Shown here: in pieces, positions 56,251-64,000 of the stretch
Numbering within the stretch: position 1 is the stretch's first letter
How the letters are laid out: every line of letters begins with the position of its first letter
Source of the DNA: Prostheceraeus crozeri
Lineage: Eukaryota > Platyhelminthes > Polycladida > Euryleptidae
Assembly (NCBI GenBank): GCA_907163375.1
Contig: CAJQUW010012898.1
Span: 111,817 to 175,816, forward strand
DNA length: 64,000 bases
Direction: 5' to 3'
Position numbers and translations under genes: made by a program
Notes under the pieces: generated by a model
Told to the model about the DNA's origin: nothing
What the model saw: the letters and a program-made list of their open reading frames with translations, nothing else
The model's database searches: none

Positions 56251-56287
56251 TTATCATTATTATTATTATTATTGGAACTAACGTTTC

Positions 56288-56317
56288 GGGAATGAAATTC
56301 CCTTGTTAGGCGTAGCC
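56288..56317. repeat. Mini-hairpins between integrase and protease genes
   Basis: GGGAATGAAATTCCC (56288-56302) and GGCGTAGCC (56309-56317) lie in the 74-bp gap between the convergent genes. The second recurs inside the pVI-like gene at 52626. Confidence 0.9.
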
Positions 56318-56324
56318 ATAGAAT

Positions 56325-56810
56325 CTACGTTTCGTTGAATTCTGACATAATATCAAGAAATGGTACTCCTTTTTGTAATTTAAATAAAACATAAAGACAT
56401 AATTGACCACAGTAAGTAGTTCCTGGTTTTTGAATTTGAAATGTATTATAAATTCCATTGCCAAGTAATTTTTTGACTTCGTTTGTAGGTGGAAGTCCAT
56501 AAAAGTCGAACCAATAGTTCTCAGCCTCTGGGCGGCCGAAATAGTAATTATCTCGATTTTTATTAAAGATACCTGCAGACCAATGTACGCCTTTTTGGTC
56601 TGAAGTGTGAAGATTCGTTATGAAATTTACAGTTATAACTTTGTTCCGGGAACTGAAGGTTCCTGTTGGCTCATTTTTTAGGAATTGTAATTCGCCTCTC
56701 ATTAGAACATGAAAATTCTTAATTCCTAATTGATTTGCGATTTTCTTTAAATCGAAATTCGTTGTTGTTTGCGTTCCATATAATTTAAAAAACTCATTTA
56801 TGTTGCTCAT
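56325..56810 (-). CDS. Adenain-like cysteine protease (virion maturation)
   Basis: The frame is 161 residues on the minus strand. The catalytic His is in DQKGVHWSAGIF, the acidic residue in YWFDFYGLPPTNEV, the oxyanion Gln in FQIQKPGTTYC and the nucleophile Cys in YCGQLCLYVLFKL. Order and spacing fit the adenovirus/Polinton maturation protease (Ulp1-related C48/C5 type), which trims capsid precursors inside the particle. The frame is open and of usual length. Mini-hairpins GTTCCGGGAAC and GGAACTGAAGGTTCC (56643-56663) encode an NEPTGTFSSRN insertion between the N-terminal helix region and the catalytic core. The start has the T-rich/ATAAAATG context. Confidence 0.9.
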   Translation of the reverse strand: MSNINEFFKLYGTQTTTNFDLKKIANQLGIKNFHVLMRGELQFLKNEPTGTFSSRNKVITVNFITNLHTSDQKGVHWSAGIFNKNRDNYYFGRPEAENYWFDFYGLPPTNEVKKLLGNGIYNTFQIQKPGTTYCGQLCLYVLFKLQKGVPFLDIMSEFNET

Positions 56811-56848
56811 TTTATAATTAAAAAAATTTCTTATAGGGACCCCTAGAA

Positions 56849-57029
56849 GTCAGAAGGGAGGGGGTATTGATTTAAAACTGTTCTCTAATTATGACTTTCC
56901 TTACTACTTTGTCAGAAGGGAGGGGGGTATTGATTTAAAACTGTTCTCTATTTATGACTTTCCCTACTACTTTGTCAGAAGGGTGGTATTGATTTAAAAC
57001 TGTTCCATAATGAGGTCTTTCCTTACTAC
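56849..57029 (+). repeat. 62-63-bp tandem repeat, three copies
   Basis: Units begin GTCAGAAGGGAGGGGGTATT at 56849, 56911 and 56974 and continue with AAAACTGTTCTCTAATTATG-like sequence. The third is shorter. They lie just upstream (minus orientation) of the protease gene. Confidence 0.9.
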
Positions 57030-57099
57030 TTATTCGATTTTGAAATGATTTAATTTAATCTAAATTAAAACGTTACATTGTTACATTTTATTAGTAGAG

Positions 57100-57256
57100 T
57101 TAGTGTTTCGTACATCTTTTATCAATAGTAATTCATTTCTCATCAATATGTGAAAATTCTTTATTCCCAATTGCTTAGGAATCGCATTTAAATCGATTTG
57201 ATGTGGTTTGTTTGCTGTATATTTTTAGGAAATCTCAAATGTTACTCATTTTAAAT
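57100..57256 (-). pseudogene. Second, partial protease 5'-end copy
   Basis: On the minus strand, 57256 back to about 57100 resembles the first ~50 codons of the protease gene (56810 to about 56655): matching nucleotide blocks include GTGAAAATTCTT(T/A)ATTCCCAAT-type and AAATCGA runs in the same order. Only the 5' end is present and it is clearly diverged, so it is a relic of a related element rather than a recent duplication. Confidence 0.6.
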
Positions 57257-58267
57257 GGAATAAAATGTATTGTTTAACAATGTTCCATTTTATCTTTATG
57301 AACTCTCATTAAGAAGATATTGATTGTTTTATCTGTATTAAGACAATAGCAACATCTGTTACTACATTTCTCAAACCGCATGATTGATTCACGCATGAAC
57401 AGCTGCTTGCTACCAGTTTATGCTAATCAGTATGAGAGAATTCTTTATGACCCGCATAATTCACAACTTGTCACTTGAACAGCTGCTGCAATTATTCCAC
57501 GTATTACTTGCGTGCATTCATTCTGTGAACGTTCTACGAGACTGACTGCTTACGAATCATCTGTGACCTTTATCTATTTTGGACAATTTCATCAGCGACT
57601 TTCAACAATTTCATTTTTATCATAATTAATTCACTACGTTTTAACGAAAATGCCATGTTCAAGCATCGCCTTTGCCGATTTGAAAAGAAAAATTTCAGAC
57701 ACTATTGTGAACGAAGATCAACGGAAGAAGTGCATTGAGATGCTAACAGAATTTCAGGAGAAATATCTTAAACCAAGGGAAGAAGAAGACATCCACGCAT
57801 CAAAAACATTCAGATAATTTTTAGTGATAAATCGATTTGAAGACACATTGCAAGATAACGCCATCAATATCAGTTCAAACTATAATTACTAAGAAGAAAT
57901 TCAAAGAGACATCTTACCATCAGAGCTAACTAATTATTTAGCACATTTAAGAAGAGAAGAAGACATTTCGGTGAACAATACTGTGAAGTTATCGTTGTTA
58001 AAAGGAAGATCTTTGACTGTAATCCGGGGAAGTGGCCATGTTTGTAAACAATTAGGTTATTCGAGAGGCTATAACATCTTTTTAAGAAAATTTTATAAAC
58101 TATATTTACGATTTCCGTTTATTAAGAGCTCGACGGAATCTATATCATTTTTCAAAAGGAACTTCGCTATTATTGACTCGTATCTTCGCCATGGGAGACA
58201 GCGCCCAACCCTTCATGAAATACTAAACTCAATCAATTGAAACGGTGAGTTACTCGCAATGGATAAT
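57257..58267 (+). other. Cargo zone inside the Polinton right end: two small ORFs
   Basis: The base composition is less AT-rich than the Polinton core. An ATG at 57650 opens a 55-residue charged, helical frame (MPCSSIAFADLKRKISDTIV, then a lysine/glutamate-rich end). A second plus-strand frame without a good ATG ends at 58240 and contains GYSRGYNIFLRKFYKLYLRF, a strand-helix pattern faintly like PC4-type domains and like the ORFs right of the element. Neither belongs to the usual Polinton set. An AATAAA near 58637 could end the transcript. Origin and function are unknown. Confidence 0.4.
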
Positions 58268-58612
58268 AGTACTATGAGTATTACCTTATTTCAATTTACG
58301 AGAAACAAATGTATTATGGCATGATACATTTAGTAACATATATATTATTCGTTGTAAATCATGCTACTTGTCCTCATTGGTTTTATAGTTCTATGAGCCT
58401 TACCTTATTTTACTCATACAGAAACAATTGTATCATGGCATAACACATTTTCTAGTCAACATATTTTATTCGTTGTAAATCATGCTACTTGTCCTCATTG
58501 GTTTTATAGTTCTATGAGCCTTACCTTATTTTACTCATACAGAAACAATTGTATCATGGCATAACACATTTTCTAGTCAACATATTTTATTCGTTGTAAA
58601 TCATGCTACTTG
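58268..58612 (+). repeat. 121-bp tandem repeat, about three copies
   Basis: GTTGTAAATCATGCTACTTG recurs at 58351, 58472 and 58593. The units between are nearly identical in copies two and three, while the first unit, from 58268, is more diverged. Confidence 0.93.
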
Positions 58613-58689
58613 TACACAGCACTTGTCTGTGATGTGAATAAAATATTTGAAAGACCAAAGATGGAAATGTGTTTTCATTTTTGCATCAA

Positions 58690-58793
58690 GTTAAAGCTGT
58701 AGCAACAACAGGAATTGTAAGAACGGCAGATGAAATGATAATAGTGAGAGCGCCTAAACTTATTGTTAAGAATATGCCAATTCCTTGTGTTAC
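58690..58793 (-). pseudogene. Inverted fragment of the left membrane-protein gene
   Basis: The reverse complement of this 104-bp segment matches 42466-42569 almost exactly for the first ~41 bp (starting GTAACACAAGGAATTGGCAT) and then at about 70 percent. It encodes the same hydrophobic segment. It abuts the right terminal repeat. Confidence 0.85.
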
Positions 58794-59051
58794 CGCCTAA
58801 ATTTTCGATTACGTGATATTTTGAGACCGCCTAAATTTTCGGCTACGTGAAATTTTGATTTTTTTTGAAAATTTGTCACTACCTAAATTTTCGGCCTTCG
58901 GCCACGTGAAATTTGAAATCTACCTAAATTTTTGAAATTTTGATTTTTTTTGAAAATTTTGAAAACCCCTGCAAAAGTGTGACATCCGGCGCAAGCGAAG
59001 CGAAGCAAAGCGAAGCGAAGCGTCGCGCCGGATGCCACACTATATACTACT
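58794..59051 (-). repeat. Polinton right terminal inverted repeat, hairpin-forming
   Basis: Four units of CCTAAATTTTCG, three of them followed within a few bases by ACGTGA, start at 58795, 58831, 58873 and 58922 (the last degenerate). A GGCCTTCGGCC mini-hairpin lies near 58893. The outermost part repeats the hairpin of the left end, with AAGCG pentamers between GTGTGACATCC and GGATGCCACAC (58978-59040). It is about 48 bp longer than the left TIR because of extra TTTTTTGAAAATTT segments. Confidence 0.92.
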
Positions 59052-59057
59052 GGAATT
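59052..59057. repeat. Polinton target-site duplication, right (GGAATT)
   Basis: This is a perfect match to 41990-41995. Confidence 0.92.
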
Positions 59058-59192
59058 GAGTGCTATTGCAGTGAGAGAAAGCGATCAAACTGTTGTTAGT
59101 GTATATGACCACCACACAAAGACGAATGGTCACGGCGTCATGTTCATGGACTTGATCCTTCTATTTTGATTCACATTGGATTTGTAAATTAA

Positions 59193-59543
59193 ACTTATTT
59201 AATAAGTGATTTCAAACGGTGGCTGTCAGTTTTTCATATTGTTAAAATATTAGGAAATGATTCTGAACGAGAAGCAGCAGCACTTCAGTTGCACATTGAT
59301 AATTTATATTTACCATGTTGGCTAGATCGTGTAAGACAAGACTATCATATGCATTGTGATCAAAAGAAGTTTAGAGATGAAATGATTTTTGACATGGCTG
59401 TATGTTTCGCTGAGAGACATCACCTTTACAGACCATCATCCCATTGTAATACTAAAAATAAAGCCACCTACATTGCAAAACTCTCTTCACGCTGGCATTG
59501 TAGTCTCTATGACGTTTATGAACTGTATCTATATTTTTGTTAA
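59193..59543 (+). CDS. Unrecognised ORF, Cys/His-containing (partial start)
   Basis: The frame is open from 59193 to the TAA at 59543 without an obvious ATG near its left edge. It contains LPCWLDRVRQDYHMHCDQKK and, later, a histidine-rich CFAERHHLYRP. An AATAAA lies 100 bp after the stop (59641). Lack of an ATG suggests an upstream exon or a remnant. No family recognised. It belongs to the ORF-dense block right of the Polinton, so I treat it as possibly virus-derived. Confidence 0.35.
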   Translation, partial: TYLISDFKRWLSVFHIVKILGNDSEREAAALQLHIDNLYLPCWLDRVRQDYHMHCDQKKFRDEMIFDMAVCFAERHHLYRPSSHCNTKNKATYIAKLSSRWHCSLYDVYELYLYFC

Positions 59544-59707
59544 CAGCATGGGTATATGTAAAACATGTTTTTACTCCTTGTGAATGAGTGATGATCATTT
59601 TATGAAGTGTATTCTGTACTTGTAAATTTTGTCTGGTGTTGAATAAACTTACAGTGGGACATGACTGTTATTTCTGTTTTATTCATAGTGGAAGTCATTG
59701 AAGCAAT

Positions 59708-60139
59708 ATGAAATCTATAGTCACAACGTTTATGATGGCGCATCGTACACTAAGTATCGACATGTGTCATTTGACACTTGATCAACAAGGATTCGATGGA
59801 TTTTTACAAGATTGGAAACTTACATTTAAAATGAAGATGATTGATATGAAAGTAGTGCTGACTGAAAGCCTTCCTCTCTTCAAAAGATTGATGGAGAGTC
59901 TACAACCTCAAGATGTGAAGGGTAGACTCGTTGCTTATATAGAGTTGAAAGATTTGCAAAAACCACTTCGTTTTGGATCCTATTGCACAGAATGGATTAC
60001 TCTTAGTCGTCATATGGAGAAAAGTATGGAGAGAATAGCAGAGACGATGGAGGGAAATGCGTACGTTGTCAAACATATCATGATTCAACTGAGTGTGTTT
60101 ACATCCACGACTTTGTTTGATGGTCGACACATTGTGTAG
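59708..60139 (+). CDS. Unrecognised 143-aa protein of the right-flank block
   Basis: The ATG is at 59708, the stop at 60139 and an AATAAA (60146) directly follows, giving a compact gene. The protein is mixed helical/strand. The segment LVAYIELKDLQKPLRFGSYC, then EWITLSRHMEKSMERIAETM, has a strand-strand-helix order like that of PC4-type ssDNA-binding coactivators. That resemblance is weak. There is no signal peptide or membrane segment. Confidence 0.45.
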   Translation: MKSIVTTFMMAHRTLSIDMCHLTLDQQGFDGFLQDWKLTFKMKMIDMKVVLTESLPLFKRLMESLQPQDVKGRLVAYIELKDLQKPLRFGSYCTEWITLSRHMEKSMERIAETMEGNAYVVKHIMIQLSVFTSTTLFDGRHIV

Positions 60140-60193
60140 ATGCAATAAAGATTTCTTCTCACTGAGTATTTTGTAATGGTGTATAGAGCAACA

Positions 60194-60320
60194 TGAGTCA
60201 TTGCGCTTTGCTAGATAAATGAATGCGTCTTTGTTCGCTAGAAGGGGTGTGTCACTAAAGTCTTTGTGAGGACTAGAACGACTTTGTGTATAAATAGGAA
60301 AGGTTTCCACCCACGCAGTC
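60194..60320 (+). promoter_or_regulatory. TATA/initiator promoter upstream of the 60432 ORF
   Basis: TATAAATA is at 60289-60296, and 28 bp downstream is CAGTC (60316-60320), which matches the arthropod-type initiator. An AP-1 site, TGAGTCA, is at 60194-60200. The spacing is textbook for a polymerase II core promoter. The first ATG of the next good ORF is at 60432. Confidence 0.6.
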
Positions 60321-60431
60321 AAAAGTTCACGTGTGATAACTCTTTGTCACGTAACAAAGACAGGGAAAACGTGAAAAGGGAAACGCATGTGATTGGAGCT
60401 AGGTCTGATTATAAAACGGACGACTGAGCTC

Positions 60432-61005
60432 ATGGCAATCATTTCCGTCCTTGCGGTAACCATGCAGTTGCTCGAAGCCATCAACTCCTCTGCTCTCGCA
60501 CTGGGTACATTGAACTCCCTTACTTTAGCATCGGGTAAAAATGCTTTCAATCAAAAGATAACTCATAATGGAGAAGTCGTGACCATAAAAACTCAAAGTC
60601 ATCGGATAGCTTATCTAAAGGTCATGTCAACAAAGTATGGACTCGCCGTGTGTGTACCGTTAGACTATTGGACACGGTTACAATTCAATACTCTTGAAAC
60701 ATTCCTGAAAGAAAATTTCACCATTCCCAAAGAAATTGTTCGACACAATGGGAAGGGGCCACTAGTTCCCATCATGGAAAGACGATACATGTATGTTCAT
60801 ATGGATAGACAGTAGACACTGTCTCATCATCCATGAAAAGGAGGGCAGCGAATTCGACTTACTCAATTGCAAACCTCTCCCCATTTTGAGAAAAGGATTC
60901 TACTCCTTCGAAATTAGAATTCAAACCATCTACATGGGTCCGCGGAGGGACGGAAAGTTGTTTACGTTGAATCCCTATCTTGTCTCCATAACCTTAAAAA
61001 AATGA
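60432..61005 (+). CDS. Unrecognised protein of the right-flank block, PC4-like pattern
   Basis: The first ATG downstream of the promoter is at 60432. The N-terminus (MAIISVLAVTMQLLEAINSS) is hydrophobic, possibly a signal or a buried helix. The centre has HRIAYLKVMSTKYGLAVCVP and LDYWTRLQFNTLETFLKENF, a strand-strand-helix arrangement resembling the 61197 ORF. The coding signal continues to about 61005 (FYSFEIRIQTIYMGPRRDGK near the end), though it is not a single clean reading frame, so the copy is probably broken. Function unknown. Origin possibly viral. Confidence 0.4.
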
Positions 61006-61196
61006 TGTCCATGTTGATGATGATGATCAACAACAGTAACACTCTCCACACACTGAGAACGCACCATCGGTCTTTATGAGACCACGGCCTTAACGGCCAC
61101 CGTATCAAGAAAGAAAATATACACTCACCATGCCACACATGAACATGACTCTCTCCTTCTTTCTTTGGCATAGCAATCTTCACTCAGGTTTGAATC

Positions 61197-61485
61197 ATGT
61201 GGAAATTATCAGCATGCCTCTATGTATCATGGAAAAGTCAGTGTGCTACATTTCATGATACGAAACGTCAACTTCAGATAACTCTAGAACGCTTTCAGCT
61301 ACGAAGGTTGCATCGCGCAATCCTATCCAACTCTTGTAGTGTCATTAACGTAGGAGACGGCATTGTATTTATTCGCATTCAAGAGATGATTCTACATAAT
61401 GATCACTGCTACATCGTGATTCCAAAACCCTCATGGGAAAAGTATAAAATGGAAGTTCACTCAACCCTTACGTCATTTGTGAATC
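61197..61485 (+). CDS. Unrecognised protein of the right-flank block
   Basis: The ATG is at 61197. The convincing part is the first ~96 residues, with INVGDGIVFIRIQEMILHND and CYIVIPKPSWEKYKMEVHST. That arrangement parallels the 60432 ORF (GLAVCVPLDYWTRL...TLETF). The frame stays open to 61775, but the extension is serine/arginine-rich and lies antiphase to the clearly conserved TBP-like frame, so I take it for a shadow. Possibly a PC4-like ssDNA-binding fold; low confidence. Confidence 0.4.
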
Positions 61486-61990
61486 ATGCTCCCCATCCGC
61501 ATCATCAACGCCATGCGCGAAATGAATCTCAGAAGAGACTTCGATTTAGAACAGTTGCATACACATCTTCGCGATTCAGTATATCATCGCGGTCGTCCAC
61601 AAATGTTGGTCATTCGTATGAGCAACGGTCGAAATCTTCAAATCTTTCGCTGCGGCAAAGTCCAAGTCCTAGGAAACCTTTCTCATTTCGTGATGCAGTC
61701 CATGTGTTACGAAGTCGTCAAGAAAATGCGAACACTCATGCCTCATCTACGCCTCAGTCCCCTGACATTGAATAATATAGTAGTGTCCCAACATTAAAAC
61801 CAGTAATCATTGTATATTTTATGAAACTGAACTCTTTCCTGCTGCTTTGATTCGGAAGTGGCATCCTGTACATATTGCAGTGTTTCACAACGGACATTGT
61901 ATCATGACTGGTTTACGTGATATCAGTAAAGTAGCTGACATCATAGAAATTAATAATACCATAGAAAGTCCTAGAATGGAAATTGCATGA
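61486..61990 (+). pseudogene. TATA-binding-protein-like gene, both lobes recognisable, broken
   Basis: The first lobe starts at the ATG at 61486. It reads FDLEQLHTHLRDSVYHRGRP, then MLVIRMSNGRNLQIFRCGKV, and ends LTLNNIVVS. TBP lobes have the pattern DL......N.EY.P..F...I.R......L.IF.SGK....GA....A...............F.IQNIV. The second lobe is recognisable downstream by YETELFPAALIRKWHPVHIA and VFHNGHCIMTGLRD, corresponding to YEPELFPGLIYR...LLIF.SGK...TGAK. The divergence is far greater than between animal TBPs, so it is not a host TBP copy of recent origin. Large DNA viruses, including the nimavirus WSSV, are known to carry TBP homologues. It is interrupted at least once. Confidence 0.65.
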
Positions 61991-63021
61991 AAATTATGGC
62001 ACACTCCGGGGGAACTTAGTTGGGGCAAAAGCAAATTTTGCGAACTGGCTTTCTTGTTTTCGGGTTGGCATTTTTAATTATCAAGTCAATTTGTGATCTG
62101 GATTGTTGCCCCTAGCCCAAAGATCATGTACACAAAAGCAATAGTGAATTTACAAAATACTACAGCGACAGGATGACAAAGAAGGAAATCCTGTAAAACG
62201 TTCTGTACGTTAATCATTTTGAAATATCGTTCCTATTATCAATCAAGAGTATAATCAGAAACATACGCAACCTGTAATGAATGTCGATTTTCAGAGCATG
62301 CATTGCTCCGGCTTGAAATCAGAGGCCAAGAAATCTCAGGGTATTCATTTTACTTAAAAGGGTTCCCCTGTTCGATATATTTGATCAATTTTCAAAATTT
62401 TTGCATGCTTTCGATTATGAGTTTCCAAAATATCATCACACTGTATCACATAAGTCATTTAGTAATTAATTGAAAGGATCCAGCGATATTTCATTTATCT
62501 GAGAAACGACTGTCGGTAAAGAAGCTTTCAATGTGTTTATTCAAGAAAGCGCTAGGTTTCTTAACCGCTAGAAGGAGAAATTATCCAATAATTAGAATTT
62601 TTATCTTCGAATTCTTGAGATATTCTCACAAACAGCACACCGACCACATTCGATTATGACTCTGAACCAATTTTTGATTCGCTTTCCAGTATTGAAAAAT
62701 TAGAAAATAGTTGTCAATGACTGCTACAAAGACACAGTATATCAATCCATGAGATAGTAGGCTAATTCGCATGAAACAATGCTGCCATCTCACTTAAAGT
62801 TCCATTCATGAAAATCCTGCAATTTGATGCCAACAACTTCCACAATCAAGTTGGCAAATAGTTTGACTATGATGCGATGTTTTAGATCAAAGCAGATCTA
62901 CAAACCATAGATTTCTCCATGTGCCATCATTGCACATAGGCAAGATATCAAACTTCCATTCTAGTGTACTATTATCCACTTCTATGGCTGACATTGTTAA
63001 ATCTCTAATGCGTTATCTGTA
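61991..63021. other. Non-coding stretch
   Basis: I recognise no gene, repeat array or RNA here. Confidence 0.5.
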
Positions 63022-63300
63022 TGAGTCACAGTTAATAGAGTCGTGTTAATCACATGATGCGTTTTGAATGAGTCATCGCAATGAACTATCGCCCACACTT
63101 GTCGGTGAAAAGGTCATCAACAAGGTTCATCGCTTTATGATGAGTCAGCGCTATTTATAGACATGAAATGATGCCCACACACGTGTCGGTGAAAAGGTTG
63201 AACAAGACTGATTAGATTATTATTTAACTGACTGGCGCTTTACCACTTCATGAGTCAGAGCTATTTATAGACATGAGTCAGCAAAGTGGTTGATGTTTCC
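63022..63300. promoter_or_regulatory. AP-1 cluster with two TATTTATAG boxes
   Basis: Five perfect TGAGTCA sites occur at 63022, 63069, 63141, 63251 and 63274. CTATTTATAGACATGA occurs at 63151 and 63261, and CGGTGAAAAGGT occurs twice. Density and repetition suggest an enhancer or repeated promoter. Baculovirus hr enhancers are a known case of repeats carrying AP-1/CRE-type sites. Confidence 0.5.
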
Positions 63301-63362
63301 TAAGCCGAAGAAATTGTCATGATGTTACATTCGTTGGTGAGGATGATAACTTACAAACTCTA

Positions 63363-64000
63363 GCATGCTTTTGACTTTATTTTATACTTTACCTATCTTG
63401 CAAACAGTGAAGTACTTATGACTTTATTTTATACTTCACCTATCTTACAAACTTTACAAACAACAACTTTATTTCAAACTTTACAAACGTCAACTTTATT
63501 TTTAACTTTACAAACAGTGAAATACTTGTGACTTCATTTATATTTCACCTATCTTACAAACAGCGACATGGTTATAACTTTATTTCTAACTTTACAAACG
63601 TCAACTTTATTTTTAACTTTACAAACAGTGAAATACTTGTGACTTCATTTATATTTCACCTATCTTACAAACAGCGACATGGTTATAACTTTATTTCTAA
63701 CTTTACAAACGTCAACTTTATTTCTAACTTTACAAACAGTGAAATGATTCTGACTTCATTTATATTTCACCTATCTTACAAACAGCGACATGGTTATAAC
63801 TTTATTTCTAACTTTACAAACGTCAACTTTATTTCTAACTTTACAAACAGTGAAATGATTCTGACTTCATTTATATTTCACCTATCTTACAAACAGCGAC
63901 ATGGTTATAACTTTATTTCTAACTTTACAAACGTCAACTTTATTTCTAACTTTACAAACAGTGAAATACTTATGACTTAATTGATATTTCACCTATCTTA
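63363..64000 (+). repeat. 111-bp tandem repeat reaching the window edge
   Basis: CAGCGACATGGTTATAACTT recurs at 63561, 63672, 63783 and 63894, a strict 111-bp period. Before 63530 the array is made of shorter decayed units of the same ACTTTACAAAC words. As 111 is a multiple of three, a frame stays open through all full units (37-residue period, YKQRHGYNFISNFTN). I see no other sign of a gene. The array continues beyond the window. Confidence 0.93.

Larger units (their letters stand above)
41996..59051. mobile_element. Polinton/Maverick element, whole end to end but broken in genes
   Basis: The element is 17056 bp, begins AG and ends CT, and lies between perfect GGAATT duplications. The outer ~75 bp of the two ends differ at about two positions. 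It carries the defining Polinton set: protein-primed-type PolB, retroviral-like integrase, FtsK/HerA-type packaging ATPase, adenain-like protease and a jelly-roll major capsid, plus several virion-type accessory proteins. The core (42.2-56.8 kb) is strikingly AT-rich, and the last 2 kb before the right end are less so. It is a fossil: I count roughly eight to ten breaks, most of them in PolB and the major capsid gene. The intact target duplication and similar ends suggest moderate rather than great age. Confidence 0.95.

Noticed and set aside
42349-56810. Endogenous adenovirus or large-virus insertion instead of a Polinton
   Set aside because: The integrase, protein-primed PolB, AG...CT inverted ends and the 6-bp duplication define a Polinton.
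61486-61775. Serine/arginine-rich extension of the 61197 ORF
   Set aside because: It is antiphase to the conserved TBP-like frame, and its composition looks like a shadow of that frame.
63528-63980. 150-codon repetitive protein
   Set aside because: Openness follows from a 111-bp period; no ATG context or flanking gene signal in view.

Overview
The window looks like nuclear DNA of an invertebrate animal, possibly an arthropod. It is AT-rich and mostly non-coding. It carries a Tc1/mariner transposon, a Penelope-like element, LINE fragments, foldback elements, tRNA-like SINE heads and minisatellites. Where promoter-like signals are visible they are eukaryotic (TATA box plus CAGT initiator, AATAAA signals). 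The host species cannot be named from the sequence.

Layout. The first 41 kb hold repeats and mobile elements with almost no host genes. These are a mariner (3.65-5.37 kb), foldback elements (10.75-11.52 and 17.74-18.47 kb), MITE-like elements (14.55-15.0, 25.99-26.65 and 30.24-30.74 kb), a Penelope-like element with inverted 355-bp flanks (23.85-25.65 kb), a 31-bp minisatellite (28.98-29.60 kb) and a 5'-truncated LINE (32.51-33.57 kb). The best host-gene candidate here is a 94-residue secreted-peptide precursor at 9029-9313.

The centrepiece is a 17.06-kb Polinton/Maverick at 41996-59051. Its termini are inverted (AG...CT) and flanked by a perfect 6-bp duplication (GGAATT). Its parts in order are: a membrane protein, an unknown protein, a probable minor capsid protein, the packaging ATPase, a small protein, PolB, a minus-strand protein resembling a sliding clamp, a fibre-like coiled coil, two small membrane-active virion-type proteins around the major capsid protein, a PLA2-like domain joined to the integrase, and the adenain-type protease. 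It is a fossil with roughly eight to ten breaks, mainly in PolB and the major capsid gene, while several other parts are still open. Unusual traits are a family of GC-rich mini-hairpins (3-4-nt loops) scattered between and inside its genes, hairpin-forming termini, a shared T-rich/AAAAATG motif at start codons, and a mosaic right end.

Right of the Polinton, 59.1-64.0 kb is a compact, intron-poor, ORF-dense block with different base composition. It holds a TATA-binding-protein-like gene remnant with both lobes recognisable, several small ORFs sharing a PC4-like pattern, a TATA/initiator promoter, five AP-1 sites (TGAGTCA) in 260 bp and a 111-bp tandem repeat running off the window. I read this tentatively as a fragment of an endogenous large DNA virus or virus-like element. 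That reading is inference.
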